A program made the position numbers and the translations under genes. Shown one piece after another: positions 12,279 through 22,585 of a stretch of 64,000 nucleotides of DNA. A model generated the notes under the pieces. That model was not told the origin of the DNA and made no database searches. It saw only the letters and a list, made by a program, of their open reading frames with translations. The first letter of the stretch is position 1; each line of letters begins with the position of its first letter. The DNA comes from Agaricus subrufescens (taxonomy: Eukaryota > Basidiomycota > Agaricomycetes > Agaricales > Agaricaceae): contig CM057062.1 of NCBI GenBank assembly GCA_029945375.1, positions 2,929,564 to 2,993,563 of the forward strand, read 5' to 3'.

Positions 12279-14094
12279 TGAATGGAATCTTGTAACTGCC
12301 GATGACGGAGCCTTGCTGTCCAATTTTGAGCAATACTGGAGCCAAGTATATTCGACTAATGCTGATACCAACACAACTTCAACATAGGTTATGAAGGATA
12401 GAATACAACACTTACCCGATGTTACATCATCTCCACTACATTTCTTCCAAAGCTCGATCAGCCTCTGTGCCGCAATTTCCTCTATATCTTTGACATCACC
12501 AACATGAAATTCCTCGGACCTACGTGAATCCTGCAGGTAGTCGGCAAATGATGCATGAAGGAACGTCAATTTCTCCTTATGCGCATTTTTCCAATCTGGT
12601 ATCTTCAGCGCCGACCGAGACTTGATCAGGGATGCGTAAATGATATTTTGGTTGAGGGCGAAAAGTATGGACATTCCTCTCAGTGTCCCGAGAACTAGTG
12701 GATCAGAATTCAGCCACCCGTAGAACCTTTGCTCATGAATAGTGAAGCCAAGCAATAGCTTAGCTGCCGGCCAGAGCGTCGATGGAATTGAAGAGAGGAT
12801 CTCGTGGTAGAGTGCGTCCAAATGGACAAATGGATTTTCGTTCGTTGGAACAGCACTAGAACGGTTGATAACAGCTATCAGGATCTCGAACCGCGATGTA
12901 GGATCACCGTGATCCGGATCTCCGACGAAGCGCATCACCACTTCGGCGTAGGCGAAAAGGCCCGAAGCAGCGACAATGAGTTTCAAGAAATCGGTGTCAC
13001 TAGGCCAGTCACTCTGAACAGAGTATCGGAATTTCTTCTGGATCATTGTGAAACTTGATCGTAAAAACCGTTCGACATCCGCGCACGCTTCAGTGGAGTC
13101 GATAGGGATGTATTCTATCCAGCAGCTGTGACGCACTTCATCATCCTCAAACTTGTCAGATATTCGTGACTCGGGACGACTGGCTATTACCCAGGCAAGG
13201 GGAACATCACGGTGCTCGCGTGCAAATGTGCTGATGAGATGGATAATACTGCACTGCGCATCCTCTCCTCGTAATTCATCAAGCCCGTCTAGCAATATAC
13301 CCCATCGTCTACCACCTGCTCCAATCTTCCTCTCTACAAATGGTTCAACGATAAACGCTGCGAACTGGGCTTCTATATTCCCTTGTAACAACTCCGGATC
13401 AAGACTGATTCTCTCGACGATGTAATTGCGGTATGCCTCGATTCGAGTAGCCAACTGATAGGCGATAGTGATGAAGATGCCATTGGGGTTGTTGCGCTTA
13501 TTCGGGCGAGAGATAAATACGGAAGCTCCGAGGGATTTAGACTTGACAAGATATTCGGCAAATGTCTGGACAATGGCTGATTTCCCAACGCCAGCGGGAC
13601 CGGTGATCCATAGAAGGAGTTCCTGGGGAACCAGGCCCTCGAACCAAGCGGTAATCCGAGCAATCAGCTTGACGCGAGTGTCAGGGTGGCACCGAGGGGG
13701 AGGCGAGCGAGCAGAGGAATCGTGAGCAGCGCCTTGGATGATATGTTGGGAAAGGAGACTCATGACTGAACAAAGACGAACTGAGCTCGAGTAGATCTTA
13801 GAACATAGGATGGCTTACTCTGCGTGACTGTAATGTGATCGCCTTGCACATTGAACACCGTATTGTGCACCGTGTTATTGTGCTGGTCCCCTCGTATAGT
13901 TGTCATGTGTGAATCATTTACAACAAATCGTTCCGCATTCTTAAAAAATTCTCCTGTTCGTGCATAGTATGAGGGAAATCTTGGATCACACTCAACAGGC
14001 AATATCGTTTGGACTGACCATCGCGATTCCGGTTCTTTGAGGGAAAGAAACTTGATAGCCAGTCCTTCATTTTGTCTCTCTTCTTGCGGGCCAT
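12279..14094 (-). pseudogene. NLR-2, 5' part (split by Plavaka element)
   Basis: 5' two-thirds of the gene whose 3' part is at 5693-6328. Exon 1 (14019-14094) gives MARKKRDKMKDWLSSFFPSK. Exon 2 gives GEFFKNAERFVVNDSHM, then TTIRGDQHNNTVHNTVFNVQ and GDHITVTQ. Exon 3 starts at 13763 with MSLLSQHIIQGAAHDSSAR and carries an intact P-loop GPAGVGKSA, Walker B GILLDGLDELRG and IASRPE. Exon 4 begins ALVEYTWLQYCSKLDSK and breaks at TRFHS, where transposon sequence starts at 12278. An upstream ATG at about 14183 is in frame with exon 1 and would add a Pro-rich leader (MPSADGAVSR ... LPPLPLGEK). Confidence 0.88.
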
Positions 14095-14170
14095 CTTTTC
14101 GCCCAGAGGGAGGGGAGGGAGCAGAGGTGCTGGTGGGAGGAAAGACGTGCTTCGCGACACTGCCCCATCG

Positions 14171-14190
14171 GCGCTCGGCATTTGCCCAAG
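14171..14190 (-). promoter_or_regulatory. Conserved NLR 5' element with in-frame upstream ATG (NLR-2)
   Basis: Identical to the NLR-1 box and 77 bp from the exon-1 ATG. The ATG inside the box is in frame with the main ATG and no stop intervenes, so this copy could use either start. Confidence 0.5.
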
Positions 14191-14479
14191 AAGCCATTTC
14201 CTGCCAACACATAGCACGGAGCTCTTCCATCCCCCTTCATATCTGTCAGTAGCGACATGCCATGGCCACGCACGCCATTCTTCAGTTTCAGGCGACGCAA
14301 CAGCGTCTGCGATTGAGAGGACACTCGACAGGCCGAGTGAATTGTCAAGTCGCGTGATCATGAGTTATTTACATCTCTCCCCCAAACGTGACCATCCCGC
14401 CCTCGTCTCTGCCTGCCGCGCAGTTACATCTCTTTTTTTCCCCCTTGCCCTCACTCACTCACTCGCCACCCATGTATCT

Positions 14480-15060
14480 CTCAGGCCACCTATTCTAGGG
14501 ATATTGATACCCCGCTGCTGCCGCTATACGGATACCACCGACTATTAGTAGCAAGACTGAATGCGTTTCTGACAACTGCACACAAGAGTGTGGCATATAG
14601 TGTAATGCCCCCCCCCCCAATCTTATACAACTTTGGCTCTAAAACCATGCAAAGGACTTTGTCCAAGTTGCCGATTTTCTCTCCAGCATAATACTACTCT
14701 TCATTTCTGAACCTTCGATACCACAACTCCTGTGACGTCCTCGAAACTACTAAGACAAAACTCCCCGGATCTACTCGAGTCCTGGGGGTAGTCGGAAAGT
14801 GACTCATGAAGAAACGCCGACTTCCTAGATAAGGGGCTTCGACTGCCATGTCTGGTGTTATGCAGACGCGTCAGATGAAAGCGAGGTTGGGGAGGGCGGC
14901 TTATGTTGGGAAAATGATGGAGGAAAGGTATGGTGTTGTGGATCCTGGTGCTTGTAGTGTTGCGAAACTATTAGAAGGGTTTTCAGAGGGGTTTTTTTTC
15001 TTCAGGTAGGAGATAAGATTCGGTTAGGGAGATTATATTCAATGTTTCGATGTAATTACT
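14480..15060. pseudogene. Duplicated debris: NLR flank, NLR exon fragment, DAK 3' fragment
   Basis: Three relics lie in a row. 14490-14715 matches the 5' flank of NLR-3 (about 18060-18300). 14718-14830 is a minus-strand piece of an NLR exon 3 closest to NLR-4 (DLDSSRSGEF-like, with frame damage). About 14845-15010 on the plus strand repeats the 3' end of the dihydroxyacetone kinase gene at 38785-38954 (ARLGRAAYVGKMMEE followed by GVVDPGA). No intact gene is present. Confidence 0.75.
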
Positions 15061-15164
15061 TGTTTGCTTCTATTCGTGGTCTATTTATTACCTGTGATCG
15101 CGAGGAAGAGCAAGCTCGGTTTGGAATTATTGACGACAATGTCAGATACAGAGAGAGACAAAGT

Positions 15165-17628
15165 TCAAAACAAAAATAGCTTCGGAGGCGAATATTCAGG
15201 ATATGGGATCGCATAACACATCACGGGTTCATTTTCCTTTTCATATCGAAAGATTATCACCCGTTCACTTGGTACACCTCCAAAAACAACAACCTCGAGT
15301 TCTGGTGAGCCTCGTTGAATCTCTTCCAACTCTGATACAAATGTTTTTAACTCAGCACTTGAACGCGGCTGTCAGAAAGATGAAAACATCATCAGTATGA
15401 TTCAAGCCTTAAAAGGTGGGCACACTCACTCGATTTAGTTTCCAACGCTTGTTGAAAACCTCTCGACCGTAATAAGCCTTAGCCGGGCTCATCTCTTTCC
15501 AATTGAGGTGTTCAAACTTGAGGCTTCCGAGCAGTGCATTCCGGCAAAGGTTCGTATTTGTGCTCGCCAGGTTACCGGACTGTAAGAAAAATGAGGTTCA
15601 TGATTGAAACCGGGAGTGTTCGGGTCACGTACCTCATAACAGACAAAATCATATAAGGCTTTTGGAAGGAGTTGATAACATAGCTTGGCCATCTGGACAT
15701 CCAGTAGCAGTAGCTCGTATAACTCAACCAGCGCATGCAAGCCACCGGCCTGTTTGTAATAAATTTTGTTTGGAAAACATGTAATACAGTTAAGAACGTC
15801 GTGGAAGAGTGTTAAATGAAATTTTGGAACTGCCGATGACGACGTCTTGCTGTCCAGTTTTGCGCAATGCTGGAGCCAATTAGATTCAACTAGTGCTGAT
15901 ACCAATATAACTTCAGCATTGGTCACAAAGAATAGAATAGAATAGAACACTTACCCGACGGTACGTTATCTCCACTACATTTCTGCCAAAGCTCGATCAG
16001 CTTCTGTGCCACAATTCCCTCGATATCGTTGACATCACCAACATGAAATTCCTCGGATCTACGTGAGTCCTGCAAGTAGTCGGCAAAAGATGCGTGAAGG
16101 AACGTCAATTTCTCCTTATGCGCAGTCTTCCAATCCGGTATCTTTAGTGCCGAACGACACTTGATCAAAGATGCGTAAATGGTATTTTGGTTGAGGGTGA
16201 AAAGTATAGACATTCCTCTGAGTGTCCCGAGAACTAGTGGATGAGAATGGAACCGCTCGCAGAACTTTTGCTCATGGATAGTGAAGCCAAGCAATAGCTT
16301 AGCTGCTGGCCAGAGTGCCGACGGAATTGAAGAGAGGATCTCGTGGTAGAGCGCATCTAAATGGACAAACGGGTTTTCGTTCGTTGGAAGGGCACTGGAA
16401 CGGTCAATAACAGCTATCAGGATCTCAAACCGCGATGTAGGATCACCGTGAGCCGGATCTCCGATAAAGCGCATGACCACTTCGGCGTATGCAAAAAGGC
16501 CCGAAGCAGCGACAATGAGTTTCAAGAAATCGGTGTTACTAGGCCAGTCGTTCTGAACAGAGTACCGAAACTTCTTCTGGATCGTCGTGAAACTTGATCG
16601 TAAAAATTGTTCCACATCCGCGCATGCTTCAGTGGAGTCGATAGGAACATATTCTATCCAGCAGGTGTGACGCACTTCATCATCCTCAAATGTGTTGGAT
16701 ATGTTTGACTCGGGACGACTGGCTATTATCCAGGCAAGGGTAATGTCGGGGTTCTCCCGCGCAAAGGTGCTGATGAGCTTGATGATATCGCACTGCGCAT
16801 CCTCTCCTCGTAGTTCATCAAGCCCGTCTAGTAAAATACCCCATCGTTTACCACCTGCTCCAATCTTCCTCTCTACGAATGGTTCAACAATGAACGTCGC
16901 GAACTGGGCTTCTATGTCCCCACGTAACAACTCCGGATCAAGACTGATTCTCTCAACGACGTAATTGCGGTATGCCTCGATTCGAGTGGCCAACTGATAG
17001 GCGATAGTGATGAAGATGCCATTTGGGTTGTTGCGCTTATTCGGGCGAGAGATAAATACGGAAGCTCCGAGGGATTTAGACTTGACAAGATACTCGGCAA
17101 ATGTCTGTACGATAGCTGATTTCCCCACACCGGCGGGACCGGTGATCCATAATAACAATTCTTTCAGGGTTTGACCCTGAAACCAGGCGGTAACTCGAGC
17201 GATTAATTTGACACGAGTATCAGGGTGACAACGAGGCGGAGGTGAACGAGCGGAGGAATCGTGGGCAACACCCTGGATGATATGTTGGGAAAGGAGACTC
17301 ATGACTGAACAAAGGCGAAGTGAGCTTGAGTAGGTGTTGAACATAGGATGACTTACTCTGTGTGACTGTACTCTGATCGCCTTGAATAAACACTGTATTG
17401 TGCACCGTGTTATTGTGCTGGTCCCCTCGTATAGCTGTCATCTGTGGATCGTTCACAACGAATCGCTCCGCATTCTTAAAAAGGTCTCCTGTTCCTGCAT
17501 AGTATGAGGGAGGTCTTGATCAGATTCAACAAGCATTGTCGTTGGGACTGACCATCGTGACTCTGGTTCTTTGAGGGAAAGAAGCTTGATAGCCAGTCCT
17601 TCAATTTATCTCTTTTCTTGCGGGGCAT
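15165..17628 (-). CDS. NLR-3: NACHT protein with read-through C-terminus
   Basis: NLR family member with all six exons. Exon 1 (17553-17628) gives MPRKKRDKLKDWLSSFFPSK. Exon 2 gives GDLFKNAERFVVNDPQM, then TAIRGDQHNNTVHNTVFIQG and DQSTVTQ. Exon 3 holds GPAGVGKSA, ILLDGLDELRG and IASRPE. Exon 3 splices out at VPSG|GTAAGT (about 15953) and exon 4 resumes at ALVESNWLQHC. Exon 5 reads LGSLKFEHLNWKEMSPAKAYY and exon 6 PRSSAELKTFVSELEEIQ. The normal TAA after AIPYPE is TAT, so the frame runs nine more codons (YSPPKLFLF) to a TGA at 15165-15167. Otherwise it looks functional. The DAK fragment immediately downstream shows that it belongs to a duplicated DAK-NLR block also seen at 38785-39330. Confidence 0.82.
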
Positions 17629-18844
17629 CTTTTTGCTCAGAGGGAGGGACGGAGGTGGTGGTGGAAGGAAAGAATAAATTGCTCCGAAGCACTGCCCCTC
17701 CATGCTGTGAAGAGCGCTCGGCATTTGCCCAAGAAGCAAATTTCCTGCCAATAGCACGGAGCTGTTCCATCCCCCTCGGTGTCGGTCAGCGGCGACGATC
17801 CATGGCCACGCACATCATGATCCAGCTTCAGGCGACGCAACGGCGTCTGCAATTGAGAGGACCAGGACTGAGGACACTGAGGGGTGATCAACTGATCATG
17901 AGGACTTGCCACCTCGCGTGATCATGAGTTATTTATATCTCTCCAGAACGTGACCATTCTGCTTTCGTCTCTGCCTGCCGCTCGCGGCGCGCAGTTACGC
18001 CTGTTTTTCTTCCCCTTCCCTTCCCTCACAAGCTCGCCAGCCATGTATCTCAGGCCACATATTCTAGGGATATTGATACTCCGCTGCTGCCGCTATACGT
18101 ATACCACCGACTATCAGTACCAAGACTGAGTGCTGAATACGTTTTTGGCAACTACACACGATAGTGTGCTATAGAGTATACCTACTGGAGTAGAAAATGC
18201 TCCTCATTTTATACCATTTTGAGTCTACAACCGTGCACAGGACTGTGTCCAAGTTGCCGGTTTGGTCTCCAGCGTAATACTACTCTTCATTTCTGAACCG
18301 GGAACCTTGTGTTCTTCCAAGTTATTATTTACGACGAAGGATAGCTCAATAAGAGCACCAGGGAATTCACATACCCCTGGCGCATCTCAAACAGAACCCA
18401 AGGTGTGCTTCAAGTCGACGCCGATTGGTTGTGATGAAACTTCCATCAATGACCCCTCAGTCAGAGGAAACAAAACCAGAACAAGGTGTTCTAGTGCCCA
18501 GCACAATGAGCCGCTTTCACATTTGAGTAGTAGAAGTTTACTCATGATGCATGAAGACTTAATGGTGACCAGTAGTCTGTCATGGCCGAACTCACCCCGC
18601 AGTTGTAGACAATGCATGAACCCAAAGATCAACCGTTTCCAGAACTCTGCCAGTCTACTCAATTCACGAAAGAGAGGTGACTAGCGTTCAGGGAGTCATC
18701 TTTACAGTTCTTAAATCGCATCCTATGAAAATAGTATCCGTAATAACCATAGCGGATTCCCAAAGAGAAATAAGCTAGGTACTGGGGTATCAATAACCAC
18801 CACAGATGTTGAGAAAGACATTTGAAACCGACTGGTAGAGACTT
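17629..18844. other. Intergenic between NLR-3 and NLR-4
   Basis: Holds the NLR-3 5' box (17714-17733), whose upstream ATG is in frame with exon 1 (MPSALHSMEG ... PLSKK then MPRKK). 18060-18300 is shared with 14490-14715. 18300-18840 shows nothing recognisable. Confidence 0.5.
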
Positions 18845-21302
18845 TCAGGATGATTCGGGATATGGAATGACATAACGCATGTCTGGTCCGTTTTCTGTTC
18901 TATATCGAAAAGTTGCAACCCGCCCACTCGGAGAACCTCCAGAGATAGAAACAGCATGTTCCGGCGAGCGCCGTTGAATTTCTTCTAACTCGGATACAAA
19001 CGCCTTTAATTCAGCGATTGAACGCGGCTGTCAGAAAAAAAGCAAACATCAACAGGATCGAATCTTAGCAAGGTGGGGGGCACTCACTCGATTTAGTATC
19101 CAATCCATCTCCTTGAAAGCACCGCTCGTTCGTCCATAATATGTGTAAGCTGGACTCATCCCTTTCCAGTCAAGATAATTGAACTTGAGATTTCCAAGCT
19201 GTTCTTCCCGGCGAAGTTTCGTATGATCATGCAAATGAGAAATCTGCCATGAAGAAAAATGAGGTTCCCGATTCAAAACTGGGAGTATCAGAGTCATATA
19301 CCTCGTAATCAACAAAATGGGCCAAATCTTCCGAGTGGAGACAGTAGCATAGCTTGATCATGTTTACCTCCTGCAGCGGTGGCACGTAGATAGCGGCCAT
19401 TGCTGGCTCAAATCTGACATATTCTGGAAACCTAGCAACACAACAAACAATATCACGGAAGAGTGCTGCATGGAATTTAGTAAGTTCTGATGACGGTGCC
19501 GTGTTATCAGATTTCGAGCAATATTGGTGCCACGCGGATTCGACTAATGCTAAAAGCAAAGTAACGTTGATAATTCCAATGTCAACTTAAAGGTGAACAT
19601 ACCTGGATCAATATCGCTGCTGCATTTGTTCCAAGTCTCTATTAGGTTTGATACCACGACTCTTGCGACGTCTTCAAAACTACTAAGACAAAACTCCCCA
19701 GATCTACTTGAGTCCTGGAGGTAGTCGGAAAACGATTCATGAAGAAATGTCAATTTCTCTTTATGAGCAACCCCCCAATCTGGTATGCTTAGTGCCGATC
19801 GGCACTTTGTTAAGCACGCATAAACAGAATTTCTGTTGAGGCCGAGGATTATGGACATTCCTCTGAAGTGTGCAAAATTTTTCGAATACCGACGAAGGAC
19901 AGTGTGAAGTTGTTGCTCGTGGATTGTGAAGTCAAGCAATAGCTTGGCCATCGGCCAGTGCGCCGAAGGAATTGAAGAAAGAATTTCGTGGTAGAGCGCA
20001 TCTAATTGAATAAACGGGCTCTCTCTTGTTGGCCCGGCAGTGGAACGGTCTATGACAGACAAGAGAACCTCGAGCCGTCGGGCAGGATCGGCTTGATCAG
20101 GATCTCTGATGAACTGCATCACTCTTTCGGCATAAACAAAAAGGCCCGAAGCAGCACTGGTGATCTTCAGGAAGTCGGTGTCGTTAGGCCAGTCGGTCGA
20201 AACAGACTGCCTGAACTTCTTCTGTACTGCCTTGAAACTTGATCGCAAAAAACGCTCGACATCCTCGCGTGCATCCATCGAGTCGATAGGAATGTACTCT
20301 GTCCAACAACTGCGACGCATTTCATCATCCTCAAACGTGTTGGATATGTGTGATTCGGGACGACTGGCTATCATCCAGATAAGAGGGGTGTCGCGATGCT
20401 CATGCGCAAAATTACTGATGAGATGAATGATATCGCACTGCGCATCCTCCCCTTGGAGTTCATCAAGTCCATCCAATAATATCCCCCATCTATTACCGCC
20501 CGCCCCGATCTTCCTCTCCGTAAACGGCTCAACAATAAACGTTGAGAATTGTACCTCATAACCCTTGTAGAGGAGGCTCGGATCGAGGCTAACCATCTCA
20601 GTGAGAAATTTGCGATACTCCTCAATCCGAGTAGCCAGCTGATATGCGATGGTGATAAAGATGCCGTGCGGGTTGTTGCGTTTATTGGGGCGGGATAGGA
20701 ACACAGAAGCCCCGAGAGATTTACGCTTTGCCAAGTACTCAGCGAATGTTTGAATAATGGCTGATTTCCCTACTCCAGCGGGGCCAGTGATCCATAAAAG
20801 CAGTTCCTGCTGTGCCTGGCCATCAAACCAAGTAATAATGCGAGAAATCAACTTGACGCGGGTGTCTGGTTGGCAGCGGGGTGGTGGGGTGCGGGTGGAA
20901 TCATCGTGTGCAGCACCACGGATTACATGCTGGGAAAGTAAGTTCATGACTTGACAAGGAGGAAGTGAGATCGAATAGAAGTTCAGGTTTAGGCTCGCTT
21001 ACTTTGCGTTACTGTGGTGTGATCGACTTGCATGTTAAACACTGGATTATTATTGTTAACCGTCATGTTGTTCAGTGTATTATGTTGATTTCCTTGTACA
21101 GATATCATGTTGGAATCGTTCACAACGACGCGTTCAGCATTTCTGAAGAAGGTTACTGGTCCTACATGGTGTTGAGGAGGCTCTGATCAGATCCATAGCG
21201 CGAGTTATCATTCAGGCACTAACCATTGCGGCTCTGGCTGTTCGAGGTAAAGACACTTAATAACCACCTCTTCAATTTATCTCTTATCTTGCGGAGAGCC
21301 AT
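18845..21302 (-). CDS. NLR-4: NACHT protein
   Basis: More divergent member of the array, apparently intact. Exon 1 (ATG at 21302) gives MALRKIRDKLKRWLLSVFTS, showing that the basic amphipathic character is kept even where the sequence changes. Exon 2 keeps VVVNDSNM, then SVQGNQHNTLNNMTVNNNNP and VFNMQVDHTTVTQ. Exon 3 starts at 20947 (MNLLSQHVIRGAAHDDSTRT) with GPAGVGKSA, ILLDGLDELQG and IASRPE. Exon 4 resumes at ALVESAWHQYCSK, exon 5 reads QLGNLKFNYLDWKGMSPAYTY, and exon 6 ends VIPYPESS with TGA at 18845. Its splice sites match those of NLR-9. Confidence 0.82.
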
Positions 21303-22160
21303 CTCATACAGATTGACAAGTTAGAGCTGCTGGTGAGAGAAAAGAATAAGGCGTCTCGAGGCACCGCCCTGAACCGGTGCTCATCATTTTCCCAAAAGCC
21401 CATCTTCGAGAACCCAGACGCTGGGAATGATACTTCCATATGAGGGATGCTTCGCAGTATTTTGTTGGGACGACATCACTGCACTAGAACAAACTGAGAG
21501 ATGGTAAGAATAGAGAATGACAGTCAATCGCTAGTCACACGGGATACAGGAATTTCTACTCAATGCCTTCACAGGTTCATGACGGCAGAGATGGGAGCTG
21601 ACAATAAGGACGTGGTTGACATAAGATGAACGAGTTAATTATGTAACCATGGTAACGTCTGCACGGCCTTGGCACGGCCGCCATCACGTCTTCTATAATC
21701 CTGGGATTACGCTAGTTTCTTCCCCTTGTTCTCGTTCCCCCGCCGACCGCCAGGGCAGCCTCCCTACCTAACCCCCCAAAAAACCCCCGCCACAACCACC
21801 TTGACATGGTTTGCTACTGCCAAAATACAAACTGTATATGTCATATAAAGACTGTTCAGCATTTTGAAAGCTGCACCGGGTGCAGCTTTCAAAATGCTGA
21901 ACAGTCCACCCTCCTGAATAATCAAGTACCAGATTAGCGTCTTTTACCGATTAAGCATTGGGCGTGGGATGAAGCAAACATCATGCAGCAGGTCACCATG
22001 AAATGATCAAATATATGGTCGACGTATGATTTCTGAAATGAAGCAGGGGGCTCCGCTCATTTATTGTGTACATACGTCCTATCAGTCGGTCATTAGGATA
22101 TTGAAGACTTGTTCACACACCGGGCAAGAAGTTTGAAGCAAATTCGGAATGATAGTAGAG
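21303..22160. other. Intergenic upstream of NLR-4
   Basis: Contains a degenerate copy of the NLR 5' box (21376-21398) and a perfect palindrome (21850-21906, separate entry). No gene seen. Confidence 0.5.
21850..21906. repeat. Perfect 28-bp palindrome with 1-nt centre
   Basis: The arm GACTGTTCAGCATTTTGAAA plus GCTGCACC (21850-21877), a single G at 21878, then the exact reverse complement (21879-21906). The symmetry stops immediately outside. It may be a tiny hairpin element or a recombination product. No flanking duplication is visible. Confidence 0.9.
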
Positions 22161-22162
22161 AC

Positions 22163-22545
22163 ATAGATAATTATTCACGATAAGGGATCAGATAATGTGT
22201 AGTTCTTCCTTTTGCCGGTCTATATCGGAAGGCTGCAACCCGCCCACTTAGTATGTCTCCAAAAACAACCATTTCGAGTCCCATTGAGCATCCCGGAATG
22301 TCTTCTACCTCAGATACAGATGAGGATCTCTGATGAACCACATGACCACTTCAGCGTAGACAAAAAGACCCGAAGCAGGAGCGATGAACTTCAGGAAGTC
22401 GGTGTTACTGGGCCAGTCGCTTGGAGCAGGCTGCATGAATTTCGTCTATATTGTCTTGGAAGAGGATCGAAAGTCGCGCTCTACATCCTCACAGACTTCG
22501 ATCGAGCCGATAGGAATATATTCAAACAACTCATGAAAATCGAAA
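22163..22545 (-). pseudogene. NLR-5: recombinant NLR relic
   Basis: Exon-6-like sequence (VVFGDILSGRVAAFRYR ending YLIPY) is joined at about 22318 to the middle of an exon 3 (FVYAEVVMWFIRDP, then degraded KKF and ERDF-like sequence, IPIGSIE). The whole segment between the NACHT core and the last exon is missing, and frameshifts are present. Confidence 0.75.
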
Positions 22546-22585
22546 GATAGTTGAGACCAAATGACGAAGTTCGCTGTCTACACAA

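Noticed and set aside
13760..14361. Long frames spanning the NLR-2 exon 1-2 region as separate genes
   Set aside because: They read through the introns between exons 1, 2 and 3; the conserved exon borders in all copies explain the sequence better.
18262..18684. 140-codon plus-strand frame between NLR-3 and NLR-4
   Set aside because: Part of it lies in sequence shared with the 14.5-14.7 kb NLR flank, and it has no family resemblance or splice context.
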